DNA of 39,813 bases from Mesaphorura yosii (GCA_009869945.1 WIXG01000550.1:1-39813), one strand, 5' to 3'. Positions 23,296-36,202 are shown, counted from the first letter of the stretch. Notes: a model not told the origin generated them from the sequence alone. Numbers and translations: made by a program.

Positions 23296-25049
23296 ATGGA
23301 CCCGAATTTTACTATTCTATTCACTGCTTCACAACGTGTTCATAACGGGCCCCAACTCATAATTAATAGCAGTAGAACTAAACGCAAGCCTACCAGCTCC
23401 ATTGCCTCAGACTCCGCAGAATCCTCGTCCTCGTCGTGCTCCACTCACCTGCTCGACGATGACTCTTTGGGCCTTCCAGACACTGTCATCTCATCATCGT
23501 ACTCCTCCAAATCGACCAAGTCTATCAGATCTAGTTCAATCTGCAGCGAAGAGTCGTCTGAGTCTTCCAAATCCGCAATCCTCGGCAGCTTTGCTTCACT
23601 ATCAGAGTCAAAGATAGACGGGGCCTCTTCTCCGTCTTCCTTCCCCAGCACAAATGGCATCAGTAGTGTTGATAAGAAACCAGACAGCCTTCTCGTCGCA
23701 ATAAGTTCTGTCTCGACCAAATCTGCAGAGTTTTGTATGTGGAAAGACTGTAAATGCATTCCTGAAGCGAATCTCAATTTTCTAGAACATATCCAGGTCA
23801 GTTGTTCAATCATTTAGGCAATGAGGAATGAATTGCGCCAATTCAACTTAAACTCATCTTTTCTAATTGTAGACTGCACACGTGGCCCCTCAGACCAAAC
23901 CGGAAGGCTATGTGTGTCTTTGGGAAGGTTGCAAAGTCTTCGGCAAAAAGTCAAGTTCATTCTCTTGGTTAGAACATCATGTTTTGACGCACGGGGGAAA
24001 TAAACCATTCAGGTGCATTTTTGCGGGCTGTGGGCTGTCATTCGGAACTCAGGTAAGCTGGCAACAGTGCGACGCCAGAATTAAATTACCGTTCGGTCAT
24101 AGCATGAAGGGCATCAAATGTTCGCACCTGACACCTATGCTTTTGTTTCTTAGGGAGCCCTTGAACGGCACGTGAACAGTCATATCATCTCCAACGGGAA
24201 TGCGACCAATACAAATGGCAACCTCTCTGTGACCAAAAAGTTGGATTCTACTCCAACCAAGCTACGGCGCAAGAAACAGCGACTGCTACGCAACTCGTTA
24301 AAAAATACTGGTTGGTATTAAATACAGCAATTCTTTCGATAGAAGCCCTGGCTTATCTTTAATACATGCAACTGATGTGACAGGACATGTCGTGGATTTT
24401 TTCGATAAGCGGACGATGGAAGTCATAAAGTATAGACTGTGCAGTTCCGCCGAATTCGAAGACAGTATTCACAACTGCACGTTCAAATCTCAGGTATGGA
24501 GACGGACTATTTACCTCAGTCTGATTGTTCTCGTCTGTTAATGCTTTATAACGATATTGATTTTGCAATTTACCTTCGAACAGGTGCTTTCAACACGTAT
24601 TTCGTCAAACCAGGAACCGCATTTATTTGTTCGATGGTATCCAGAGTTTGTGTAAGTGCACTGAAACCAAAAATGTGCTGCCTCGCACCTCGTTAAATTT
24701 TCCCTGTACATTTAATTTCGTTTCCAACAGACTTCCAGACGAATGGATTCCGCAGAGCAAATACGAACCAACCAAAAGTGTGCCGTTTCGACAAATACCT
24801 TCTGACAAAATTAGGAAGTTGTTTCCACAAATGTTTCCACCAGAAAGGAAGGAGAAGGCTTCGAGGAAGTGGCCATCCACACCAAATTCCAGACCATCAC
24901 CACCGAACTCAATGTCTACTTCGAATTACCACACCAACGGTAAAGCTGATAATGATCCTTGTTCGTGCAATTGTTCTACCGGCTCTGGTAACTCTAGTAC
25001 GCTTAACTCCGACTGGGCGGAGTTTTTAGCGGAGCGGTTTTTATCGTGA
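23296..25049 (+). CDS. AEBP2: AEBP2/Jing-type zinc-finger protein (PRC2 accessory subunit)
   Basis: AEBP2 (Jing in Drosophila) binds SUZ12 in PRC2.2 and supports H3K27 methylation in the nucleus. Exons: 23296-23796, 23873-24052, 24154-24310, 24384-24493, 24584-24651, 24731-25049; phase-consistent, 444 residues. Residues 1-146 are Ser-rich. Three C2H2 fingers: C147-C152-H165-H170; C182-C187-H202-H207 with the wide 14-residue spacing typical of AEBP2 finger 2; C215-C220-H233-H237, joined by GGNKPF. A basic patch KLRRKKQR follows, then DFFDKRTMEVIKYR, FVRWYPEFV and LPDEWIPQS, which match the AEBP2 C-terminal (SUZ12-binding) region. The tail is Ser/Pro/Asn-rich. An in-frame TAA at 23269 upstream supports the ATG at 23296. 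However, an AG at 23289-23290 could be an acceptor for an upstream 5' exon. The family call is secure; the N-terminus is less certain. Confidence 0.93.
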
Positions 25050-25461
25050 TAATGCCACGTAACTTAATAATGCCATCTTTTAGTTACAATCATTAGACGT
25101 ATACGTTAGGAAGCGCATTTGCACGTACTCAGCACTCTCTGTGACTGTCACCCACGACACGAGAACGGTTAAAGCGTACAAATATCGAACACAATACACG
25201 AACGAATTTATAACTACTATTGTAGAATGTAAGAAAAATTGCTTGCAGCTGTATGAAAAGAGCCTACACTACACACTTCGTTTCCGTGATTTAAATTTTT
25301 TCTCGGTAACTTTAGTATTTCGTTAACGGTTAATCGCAAGTGCGGGGAACTACGATATCAATTTATGTGTTCATAGAATCAGAACTTATTCAGGCTTTTG
25401 AGTGAGATTATTTTAGTACGGCGTAGCTGCCGCATTTGCAGCCAGTCTTAGTTCTGCTAGT

Positions 25462-25467
25462 AATAAA
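25462..25467 (+). terminator. Poly(A) signal AATAAA after the AEBP2-like gene
   Basis: A canonical hexamer about 410 bases beyond the stop at 25049. It is the first AATAAA I find downstream. Confidence 0.45.
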
Positions 25468-28400
25468 CAACTTTTCATTAGATTTTACTGAGCACAAGCA
25501 ACTTGAGGCAACTAATTAGACGGACATGCGCAGAAAAATATGCAAACTGTTTAAACTGTACACAACCGAAATTGCCAAGTGAGAAGTGCAACTTCTTGTT
25601 GCATTTAGTAAGAAATTAGCCTATCATATTTTGCGACAAGTTTTTGTAAGACGTGAGCACATTTGCGCTGTTGACTCATTCTTTTATTTTTGGAAGAGAT
25701 TTGTGTATATTGTGGTAAGGATACAGCATCGTTGTAACTTATAAGACTAGGTAACGAGTAGATAGGTTTGCAAATTGCCGCCCGTGCACAGCCGCCGCGT
25801 CCGTCCACATTCGCATTGCAAATCGCAGTCCATCCAGCGGGTGGTCCTTTTGAGGGCGTGAGTGCCGGACGGTGCGAGGCATGTACGTAGCCAAAATTGC
25901 AAAATGGAGCAAGTCACTGCCAGACTGTAAAGAAGGGCTCCTCACTCTGGAATGCCAGTGATAGACACCTTGTTTTCGCAACAAGCGTGTCTTAGGTACA
26001 GAAAGTGTGAGACCCTGTCGAATTTTGTACCAGCTTTGTGTCGACATGAACAATCGATGCTTTGTTGCTGCTATAAAAAAGAGTACACGACACGGCGTTT
26101 GAGGCACAGTTTTCGAACCTAACCCATATTTTATCGCCTGATAATTTTCAAATTAACTTCCCTTTTCATTCCCTCGGCAAAATTTTGACGAAAACTGTTC
26201 CCGAGGCCCTGTAGTACTCTTTTTTATATGTATATAAGTAGTAGAAACGTTAGTAGCCCCAGCGCGTGGAAGCTCGTGTTTGAGTCTTGCAGAAGGGATA
26301 GAAAAGCAGAAAATTTTAACCGGAAATGAGTAAAGACCTGCCATTTCCTTAGCTGAGGCAAACGCATGCGCGTTTTCAAGAAGGAAGATATTTTTTCATG
26401 CTCACTCCAAGATGATAGAGTACACATTTCCAACCTAAAAAATTTTTCGAACTGTACACTGCATATATTTCAACCCGAAAACCAAGATTCTTGAATTGGC
26501 ATTATAAAGTAAATGAAAGCGTCACACAAAAACTTGTCGAACGAAACAATAATTGTTTATTTGTGCCACGACCTATTTTAATTTAAACAATAATTAAATT
26601 TATGTAATTTTTCAATAGGGCTAATTAATTAGCGTATCATTAGTAAGGTGTTTACTTGAGATTGCCGAATGTCATTCGAAACTAACGTACTAACTCATTT
26701 TCCACTTGGGATGAAATGCGTTGCATTGCAGAAGCTCAAGCTTAATGGAGATAAGATCAGAGCCAAACTTTCCTAACGAACAATTCATTATTAAAATTAC
26801 GAAATAATGAAATATGTCTTTGAGCTGCAGAAAAGAGACTAAAACCTTCCACAAATCTTTATTACTCTTTTATACAAGTTACAAGCGTGACTGCGAGTGT
26901 GAATGAGTGATAAGTAAATAGGACGTAAAATTATATAGTGACAATGCGGGCGATATAAATTTAATCACTGCCAGTGAAAGTAGCCTCAAACACAAACTAA
27001 ACTATACAAAATTGACTTTTCTCAAATCTCCAGTAGCCTATCATGACCTTTTCGAGTGCGTGTCAATGTAGACTTGTATCACTGCCTTGCCTTAGGTCGG
27101 TCATTGTTGAAGGATTTGTTAGATTGTTACAACTTCCTTCCCTGCCTTTGCCAAGTAATAATTTAATTCGGTTGCGAACCGCTTTTTTCCCAGCTTCTAC
27201 TTTTAGTCGTGTTGGCTCTACAACTCGAAATTTGATACTCAAGCGATCATGTCACAATGACCTCAATACAAGTTAGCAGCGAGACATTCAAAGACTTAAG
27301 AAGCCATGTCGTACTTCTACTGGGTGTCAAATGTCTGAGTAATAATTGTCCATGCACAAAATTGACTCAATCCATGCACAATTCAAACTCATGTGTTCAT
27401 TAGGTCAAATGTCAAGTACAAAAGACTTAAGCAGCAATACTAGACAACTCGTGCCAGTCCAGCAATGCGTTTATCGAGGTGTTTAACGCCGCATTTCGAT
27501 TCGACTAGAATTTTCTTTGTGAACTTGTCGAATTTTTGTAATGAGAGCTCAAAACCTGTGTTCAGACATTCAAAATCCTTGCTAGTTTGCCAGATGCAGA
27601 AAATTAGGCTGACTGAGATTTGACATGGCGGAAACATTTTGAATTTGCGCCACAAATTGCGACTTCTGAGACAAAAATTTGTTGAAAATAATGAGCTTAT
27701 ATTTTGTAAATCCTTCTCGAATACTTCAATATGGAACTGATACGCAATGCTTTCAATTTCAATTTGGTATGCAAAAATATTTCAAATCTGCCAGACTCGA
27801 ATGGATTAAGTTAAGTATTCTGAAGAATATGCAAATGCCTAATGCAAGTGTTTGCGTGCTGAATGAATGAATGTGTGTTAAGATAGTTAATGAAATTGCT
27901 GCAGCTTAGGGTACACATTTGCATCAAATGATCTCATCTTAATTACCTCCATTTAGTTTTCAATTCTTTTAGGTGTTAGTGATGTTTTTTCTCCCAAAGT
28001 CCTTCCAAAGGCCCGAGTGCAAATTTTGTCTTTAGATCCAAAATTTAGTTATATTTTTTCTCTCTTGATCGATACCAATTCAAAAAGCATGCCTGCTCCC
28101 TATTTATTAAAGTCCGAGTCGAAGAATTTCTGAAAAATGAATGTAGAGTGTGATTTGTTGTCTTTTGCAGAGATTTTAAGTGAAACCTTACAATTTTTAA
28201 TCTCATTTTCACGACAATTTTCTCGCTCTCCCTTAATTAAAGTATTAGACCATGCCAAGCCAGGCAGGGCCCGCGATAATACTAATTAGAATGAAATGAA
28301 CTGACTGCATGACGCCGCGAGTGAAACTGCTTGACCAGTCTACCTGTGAAAATATTAAGGCAGACAATTACGGATCGCGCAGAGCCAGCAAAACCTTGAA

Positions 28401-30820
28401 TAGACAGCTTGTGAGATGATCAAGTTTTAATTTAGTACAAATAAGTCGAATTTTCAGCTTTTCTGCACAATTTTTGATAGCACATTTATTCGCCTCGTAA
28501 TTGTGCATAAGCTTCGTGTGTTGCTCCTAATGTAAGGTTGACTATGACTTAAGTCTTGAGGGTACGCACAATAATAATCTGAAATATGCAATGCTAGCTA
28601 ATAAACGTGTAAATCGCAAGACTCAGCTATAATTCGTGTAATAATAGACTAATTTATTAATGTTATTCGATTTTTATTCGACTTGATCCGTAAATTATTG
28701 AAACTTGTCTATCGTGGAGGGGTTTCAGAAATCATTAATGGCATTAATTACGGCAGCATTTGTGTTAATATATCACGGTAACGATGACTTCGATAACGAT
28801 GAGGGTGTACTTGATAATAAGACTATGATGAACAAAATGTGAACTCGTTTCTACAGGCCGTCATTTTGTTTTATCTAACGCGAGTAAATTAAGCGAACAT
28901 GAATTGTGAGACAGCGCGCGACATTTCTTGTACGAATACGAAAACTATTATGCATTGATTAGACCTTGTAGCTTTTGTACGACTAGCAATTATTGATTGA
29001 TACGATTTCGGAATTTATGTACGCAGAAGCGTAATTTGTAAGAATCATGCAAGAAATTCGGTTAGTCTGAAAGTAATTATGGAACATATGAACTGTAAAA
29101 ATTATTTCGAGTTACAATAAAATCGTCTGGTCCTCTAAACGGAATTTATAATTTACTGGAGTTGATGCATCTTCAATGTCATAATCACCGACTTTGTCAA
29201 AAGTGGGTCCTGTCCCTGTCTCGACCCAATTAGCGAAAAGGAAGTCGTAATAAAATGCGTAAATGCGCATCGACGCATGGTTGCGGTTGCAGAAACTTCG
29301 TCCGAATCACCGAATTCCAATTCGAAAACCAGAGCTCAGGTCCAAACGTGGGAAATGGGAACAAGTTTTTTCATGAGATTGCAGAATTGCAAGACCACAG
29401 CAGATACGAGCAAACCGCAAGACCAGCATTCAAGTTGATATCACGAAAAGAGGGAGCCCCTTTGAGAAATGTGTATTGGACAAGTATTCTGTTATACGAA
29501 CAAGATCGAGAGTGCGCCATGTGAGACTTATCGTGTGTCGTGTCAGAAAGAAGAAGAACGAGTTATTGAGTTATATAATGAGATCACATTTGCACTGCAT
29601 TTCAACTCCAATCGAATTAATTGTAGCATTATGCGTTATTTATTTGGCTGGGTAGAACACAAAAACTTGAATTCTGCGATTGAATAATTACAAGTCGTCG
29701 TCATTTCGTATGCAATCAGTTCAGTCCCGACAAGTCGCAAAGCATGCGAAGGTTACACATAATTAGTGCAGGCATTTCACAAAAGTAATTTATGCCTCGA
29801 AATTAGTTCAGAGACATGAAAATTTCAGTCGCTGCTGCTTGCGTTGTTGGCGAGTGAGTGCGAAATGTTGCAGACACTTCATCATACCCGTCGCTCGAAA
29901 TCAATCGCCGTCCTTATCGCATTGTTTCACGCATCGCGTTACGCGTTATGCATCCATCGCGTCGCATTGGTGAAAGTTGATTTTGACAATCTCGACTGTC
30001 ATTAATTACTTTCGTGTATGGGTAGAAAGAATGCATCGCTCCACGACAAACAACGAATTTAGTACGGATTAAACAAAGGTTCGCTTCCGACATGCATGAA
30101 TGCGAGATTCTCGAGTGCGTGGTTGCCTCGCCTTCCGTGCCTCGGAAAGCTGGGACTCTCCTCGGAATTTGAGCTTGCTCGGGATATTTGTTTTAATTAT
30201 AAATGAACACTCTCTGCAGCGCTCCGCATTGTTGCGAGGAATTGCCCGTGGAAATTTTGAGCGAGGCGTCAAGGCTCATGCAAAAACTCACAAACTTTTA
30301 TTATATTGATCCTGCTCCTCAAGGAGATGAGAGCACATCTCGACAAAGTTTTAATGCCGTTTTATTGGGGTACTCGTTATTCACTTACTTTGTTCAAAAG
30401 ACTCGTCTCACTACTCTACTCCATATATTTTTGGCATATTTCCATGCAAACTTCTTTCTTGATGACGACTCAAGTCCCTTTTTGTGTATCTTTGTAACAG
30501 GACCGATTGCAGCTCGTCCTTCTCTTCTCCGTGCTCTCTGCATTCGGCTTCCATGAACGGATTACAAATTCCAGCCTAGCCTACGATTCAGTCAGTGAAC
30601 TTGGGCTAGAGTCTGGAGCCCGGAAAGGGTTCATAGAACCCACGCTACGCTTAGTTTATGCTCCGTCTCGAAAACATCTCACTAAACAGCATCTCAAGTG
30701 CGTGTGTTTGAGTGCGGATAAAATTCATATTCGCATTATGACAGAATTTAACAGCTTTCACAGTCTTTCAAAAACAATTCAAGAAAGTACGGGAGTGAGT
30801 CTAAAATCAGGCATTCAGAC

Positions 30821-30919
30821 AAGGCAAGACAAGGCAATGCAATGTGCGGAAAAGGAGGAAATGAACACATTTATTCGCTTACTCGCGAAAAAGAGGCAAT
30901 GGCAAGGCAAATGGCAAAG
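30821..30919. repeat. GGCAA-rich cryptic repeat
   Basis: Clustered imperfect GGCAA units: AAGGCAAGACAAGGCAATGC at 30821-30840 and further copies at 30895-30919. They continue into CAG- and GCGGT-containing simple sequence to about 31050. The units are interspersed, not strictly tandem. This low complexity explains the long open frame across the region. Confidence 0.6.
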
Positions 30920-31172
30920 CAGCCTGTCTCTACGTACAGGCAACACAGTGCAGGGCAGAGCAGCAGCATTCGTCAGAATCCGAATCCGGTGCGGTGCGGT
31001 AGCACAGTGTAGGCAGTTTCGCGAGGGGAAAGGCAGCAGTTTCAGTTTCAGCATCAGCAATAGCGAAGTGGAGTTATTTTGGACAAGCGCATAGAGCGCT
31101 TCTTTCTCATCGAGTTGTCCTATACCGGATCAAAACCAAAGCGGCGATGCAACAGCAGCAGCACGATGAAAA

Positions 31173-31699
31173 TATAAAAGTTTCTCGCACTTGGGAAGAG
31201 CAGAACAGAGAAAGACGCGACGCGACGAAATTACAATTGGTACAGCAGCACAGCTTGCCGTGCCCGTGCCCGCTCTTACTCTAACGCTACTGTGCATCCA
31301 TCGCTCCAGCCAGCTAGACCAGACTCCATAACTTTCATACATTCGGGTGCACTTACGGCGAGATGCGATGCGGTTCGGAACGAATACAAAACCCAAAGCC
31401 CAGCTGGAGTCAGCCTGCCTACCTGCATTGAGCCTCGTTCTGTAAAAAATAAACCCGGAGATGTTGATGTTTATTCGGTTATAAACGAATAAACCACATC
31501 CAAAACTAAAATATCGTCTTTGGAGCAAATGCAGATGAATCTTGAATTGAATGAGGATCTCATCTCGTCGTCGTCTCTCATTCATTCTGATTATGGAAAT
31601 TTTGGGTTGCTTAAACGGCCGCAGTTTCCACAGAAAAAGTAATGAAATGCTTGGCTTCGGGCAACTTGTCACTTTAACGTGCTTCGCCAGTCAGTGCGG
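31173..31699 (+). promoter_or_regulatory. Candidate promoter and first exon of a gene running rightward
   Basis: TATAAAAG at 31173-31180 is followed, about 520 bases on, by a strong donor GCGG|GTAAGTA with GT at 31700-31701. Between them lie several short upstream ORFs, among them a 37-codon one from about 31530 (MQMNLELNEDL...). The last ATG, at 31647, opens a frame (MLGFGQLVTLTCFASQC) that stays open through the donor, leaving two bases. A hydrophobic start of this kind could be a signal peptide. No matching second exon was recognised in the window, so this is inference only. Confidence 0.22.
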
Positions 31700-32808
31700 G
31701 TAAGTAATTTCGCAGGTTAAATTTTAATATCGGAATATTTAATAATCATCGCATCGCCTGGCAAGGCTCGAACCAAAATAGGCACGAAGTAAAGGGTATG
31801 AATTTCCGAAAAGATTTGGATTTCTGCATATTAATTTTCCAGAAATTTGAATTCCGCATCCAATCCCGAACCCAAGTCCCAAGGGATTGAGAATTCCAGG
31901 CAAATGGCGTGGGCTCGAATGAATAGACAGGAATTGAGTTTCGCGCATTAAATTTTCACGTGTGGAATTTGAAATCTAGGCGTAGTGAAAGTTTAAAAAT
32001 AGGTAAACTCGAGCGAACAAAGCGAAAGAACATTTCCTACTCCCCATTCCCGTCTCATTAAGAGCTAATTGAACGAACAGGCCAATTCAAGCCGTATCAA
32101 GTGCTCAGTGCGGCTGGCCTGACTATAAAAAGAAGGCCTTGAAATGGGTCAAACCATTCGGCGGAGAAAGGGCAAGAACCTGGCTGACTGGTTGGCGGCT
32201 GGCAATGACCACGGCATAGCCAATCATGACGAAAACGGTTCGGGTTTTGGCTTTTACTTTTCCCAATGAAAGCAAACGAGTCCTGTCCTGTCTCGCAATG
32301 CCATGCCATGCTATTACGTAATATCGCCACTGCCTCGTGTGTACGTAAAATGCACTTGTTCGTACCGCTGCTTTTCTGCATCTTCTCGCAAGATTTTGCT
32401 TCCTTATCTAATCTGTACATATTGTGTAACTTGTACGTAGCGTCGACGTGGTGCTTGAGGATGCCACGGGCAACACGGTTCAACTTCAGCTTCAGCTTTA
32501 ACTCCGAATGCTGCTTGTGTAGATGTGGATAATGAATGCGTTCTTTCACTGCTGCTTTGCGTTGCCTGCAACTTTGCCTAGCCTTTGCTCGGCTTGCTCG
32601 ATTGCCCGTCCGTCTTTTCTTTCCATCCACGCATGGCCACAGCCACAGCGAGCACCAGCACAGCATCGCCAAGCCAAGCTGAGAACGAGACCTACCGCTG
32701 CTGCTGCCTTGGCTTTGCATTATCGTTGCCAGTGTAGTGCACTGCTCTCGTGTCTCACTTCTCAAGCTCGTACTCAAAACAAAAATAAAAGACACGCTAC
32801 AAGTTCAG

Positions 32809-33054
32809 TCATCGTTTGAGCTCTGTTTGGGCAACATTCATTAAACTCATTTCGTATTCTCCAACGTCAACGTTTGTGGAATTACATTGATTAGCACGCA
32901 CTGTCTGTACGTCAACGCCATTCTTGTCCAGTGGTGCTGACCGCTGGGATTCTGCGTGGATTTGGGACACTGGATCCGAGATCGGAGTTCTACTGTTTTG
33001 CTCGTGCGAGGACGCGGATACGAAAAGTGCAGTGAGAAAATCAGAAAATCTCAT
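32809..33054 (-). CDS. Unrecognised 81-residue ORF, possible terminal exon (minus strand)
   Basis: The ATG codon at 33054-33052 follows directly on a good acceptor (TTTGATTTCAG on the minus strand). The frame then runs MRFSDFLTALFVSASSHEQN and ends ...AQTELKR before TGA. Composition is balanced, without simple repeats, which is unlike the surrounding ORFs. It could be the last coding exon of a minus-strand gene whose other exons lie to the right, or an ORF by chance. No poly(A) hexamer was seen within several hundred bases downstream. No family was recognised. Confidence 0.2.
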   Translation of the reverse strand: MRFSDFLTALFVSASSHEQNSRTPISDPVSQIHAESQRSAPLDKNGVDVQTVRANQCNSTNVDVGEYEMSLMNVAQTELKR

Positions 33055-35760
33055 CTGAAATCAAACTCTGACAGTTGACAATCCGCATTCATTCATTTTC
33101 GTGGCTACTGTGACAAACTGACGATTGAAGAACCAGGACAAACGTTTGTTCTTTCCAGATTGTCTTTTTTATTCCGTGCGATGGTAGCTCATTGCTGTTG
33201 GATAATTGCGATTCGCCGCTGCAAGTTCTTGCCGACATGACTTTGATCGGTTCATTCATTTACTGCAAGTGACATAAACCTACTTTGAGACACTGAAACT
33301 GGACCACGGCCGTTTATTCAGGTTTATTGCTGCCGGAATTTCATTGACAAAGCGCAGTAACAGTTTGGTGAGTGCAATTGCTGAGGAGTTGCAGTACAGT
33401 TCGATTCGTGCGGCCTGTCTGAAAGGGCTTGAGACATTTCTGATTCTCGCGTGTATTGTTCAGACGCTTAACATTTTGGACAAAACGACGAGGCGAGTAC
33501 GAATATTCTCAGCTCGGATTTATTCCAGGTACGTAATCAAAGTGCTCCTTCGAATTCTCCTAATTAGCCTAAACCCAAAGAGTGACCATTGTATTTGCAT
33601 TTACATTCATTTCGATCAAATCATCACAATACCACGTAGTTCAGGGCATTCTAAATTTTAAACCTGCAGGAGCATAGACTTTAGACGGCCAACCACAGTC
33701 AACAGTCTCTCAAAATTCTAACGAATTCCTATGTGTGTCGTATTTCCTATGTGCTTCATTCTTGTTTTCTTGTGGAATTTGGGACGAATAATTAGTGTCT
33801 ACATGCGAGCCAGTCGTGCGTGGTGGGCATGTTACTCTTGCATGAGAATTGAGAAGGCCCGGAGTGAGACTTGATTCCCAAGAAGAGACACTGCTGGATC
33901 GCGTAATGCACCTGAGTCCTGTGTAATGCGCCTTAATTAAGTACGACAAGGGCCCAGTGCAGTGTCTACTTGTGTAATAATATGCCTAATGAAGCTCGGT
34001 CTGCAACCTTGAATGATGCAGGCAGGCCGTCCAGCACGATTTTCCCACAGACGCAGGCGGCCCGATGATCGGTCATGTGCATGTTCGGTGCATTGCATTG
34101 TATTTTGTTACGCATTCTTTCGTCACTCGTGCGTTCGTCTGACGACCGTCCTGCATTGCAGTGCAGTGCATTACATTTATACTTAATCCAGACCTGTAGC
34201 TTAGCATGGCAAGACGATAGCAACTATCATAACTTAAAATAGGACCAGCTACCATGAGGCATAAGGCAGTGAGTGCCTTCGACGATTGTCGTCACCTGTG
34301 GATTGTGTACTCATTACATTATTTTTATTACTGCCTTGCGCCAGCGACAAATGTGATGATGTTTACGGCTTGGTTTATTTTCTTAGTGAAGAAATGGGAC
34401 GATAATAAATACCTGCCACTGCTCCCTCGCCTCTACTCTGCTCCGCTTTAATCTCCCACATAAAGAGCTCTTTGACAATTTAGGTCCGTGAAGCCACTAA
34501 ACACACTAGACCAGACGCTATTCGCTACACTCAATATTCACAATGCGAATCTGAGTAATAAACAAGTTATACGCGTGGACAACCAACAAGTTTTCTCGCT
34601 GAGGCTGAATGAAGATTTCAGAATCCGGACTGCGCGAGACTGTGACTAGTTCCCGTAAAAATCAAAAGCAGTTAACGCTATTTGCATCCAAATTGAAGTA
34701 GTATTGTCATATGAATTGGAATGGCAAGCAAGTGACCAGTGACAATTTCCTACTTATATTTCTGGTTTTGATGACGTGCTAAGTCCCAATCAAGCAATCG
34801 CTACAATGCGAAGCAAAGCATTTGCAATTCTCATTCAGAATCGCGCACATCTTAATTGTGAATGAAATGTGAACAAAAGGAGACTAGACTCACTGCTAAA
34901 AGCATAAACGCCTGCATTTGCCTTTCAATAATTATAATCCGATTTGCCATTTGCCGTGTGCGAAATTGTTCTCTTGTGAAAACTACACAGCGGCAAAGCA
35001 GCCGCCGTGATTCTTTCTTGTATACTCGCCTCTTTATTTCTATTTTACATTGCATTGTGCTGTGAGAATTTGACAACGTGTGATAATTCTACACTAATTA
35101 AATCCTGATGTGATTGTAAAAGTAAGCCTACCTGCATTCTAATTCTACGTGCTGTATTAATTGCCAATGCCAAGGCGTATAATTGGGTTTATGGGTTTTA
35201 TAAATACGAGAGCTGTAATTATGACTTTGTGCGTTATCTACAGCGTTTACGGACAGCGCAGCCGGGAAGACGATTATGATGTAACAAGAAATAATAACAC
35301 GGGAAGGTGTGAGTAGTGAGTTTGATGACTTTTATGGTCGCACGTCGTAAAGGCGCGGTACTTGATAATTTATACCTTCACAGAGTTTATTTTTATGACA
35401 GTCGAGAGAAATTCGTCGTTGTCCCTCCTCCATCCGCGGTCTTTATATCTCTTTTAAGCTGCACTTTACATAATTGCTGGTTTGATGTTACTGTTTTGAG
35501 TTGAACTTTACTGAGTTTGAGTGTCCTCCCGTCGCCGTTGTTGTTGAAATGACTGCCCCGTGTTGTGTGTTTGGTCTGCCATGTGTAATTAATTTGAGCG
35601 AACTAGTGTGCCAGCCAAGCTTATACAGATATTGACAAGTTCTGATTCTGATTTATCTATCACACCGTGGTCGTCTCTGTTTTCATGCCCGTTTCCGGCT
35701 CTTCTCATTCATTGATGCCATCATCACTCTGACTACAAAGTAGATTCGCAGTCGCTCTTA

Positions 35761-35782
35761 GTTTCTCGTTTCTAGTTTCTAG
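35761..35782. repeat. GTTTCT simple repeat
   Basis: Three GTTTCT units spaced by one or two bases (35761, 35768 and 35775). Short low-complexity DNA with no inferred function. Confidence 0.55.
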
Positions 35783-36163
35783 CGAATCAGGGCGACGTGG
35801 ATGACCACGCACGTCCCTCAACCTTCAAGAGCTTTTGAACTTCAGCGACAGGCTGGCTGCTACTCTGGACAAGAGTAAATTAGATCATGATAAAAGGACA
35901 CTTACCTGTGTTAGTAACTTTACACCGCACGGCGAGAAATTTATGCTGGTCGGCTCAGGAATTTCGTAGGCAGCGCAGCTCTCAGAGCCGGATCCATTAA
36001 AAGTACTTGATTACCTTTTTATTCAAAGCTGGGCTTACAGCTTGTTACGACTGCGCCTAATATTTTATTTTATTTACATATGTCACAAATATAAACATAA
36101 ACGGACACTTAAAACGAATTTACAGTTTCAAGCTGAAGATCTTAATTTTTTTTTACTACTGCA

Positions 36164-36202
36164 CAGGCAAGCGTACGCGTACGCACATGGCAAGCGTGCC
36201 TG
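36164..36202. repeat. Composite palindrome with flanking direct and inverted repeats
   Basis: A perfect 14-base palindrome, gcgtacgcgtacgc (36171-36184), is the core. The nonamer GGCAAGCGT occurs directly repeated at 36166-36174 and 36189-36197. CAGGCA (36164-36169) and TGCCTG (36197-36202) form an outer inverted pair. The core alternates purine and pyrimidine throughout, a pattern with Z-DNA potential. It could also be a binding site for a dimeric factor. Confidence 0.7.

Larger units (their letters stand above)
25050..31172. other. Gene-poor region, left part
   Basis: About 6 kb with no recognisable protein. The start is the 3' UTR of the AEBP2-like gene. The rest is A/T-rich, with short overlapping ORFs on both strands and no family resemblance. 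The longest, at 30507-31094, has no ATG start and runs into low-complexity GGCAA/CAG repeats. No tRNA, known transposon or exon pair was recognised. Confidence 0.45.

Noticed and set aside
29255..29524. 89-residue plus ORF starting MRKCASTHGCGC
   Set aside because: No domain recognised and no flanking splice or promoter signals that fit.
30507..31094. 195-codon plus ORF with a hydrophobic start resembling a signal peptide
   Set aside because: Begins at TTG, not ATG, and is sustained by GGCAA/CAG low-complexity sequence; no conserved domain.
31130..31672. 180-codon minus ORF
   Set aside because: Arg/Ser-rich shadow of CAG- and GC-rich simple sequence, with no domain and no splice support.
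32097..32795. 232-codon minus ORF, the longest ORF in the window
   Set aside because: Composition follows local CAG/GCA-like low complexity (Arg, Ser, Lys, Trp); no recognisable motif, and the plus strand is also open across it.
33340..33661. Plus ORF of about 105 codons with a hydrophobic stretch (LETFLILACIVQTLNIL)
   Set aside because: Donor-like GTGAGTG lies within it and there is no paired acceptor or family match; judged chance.
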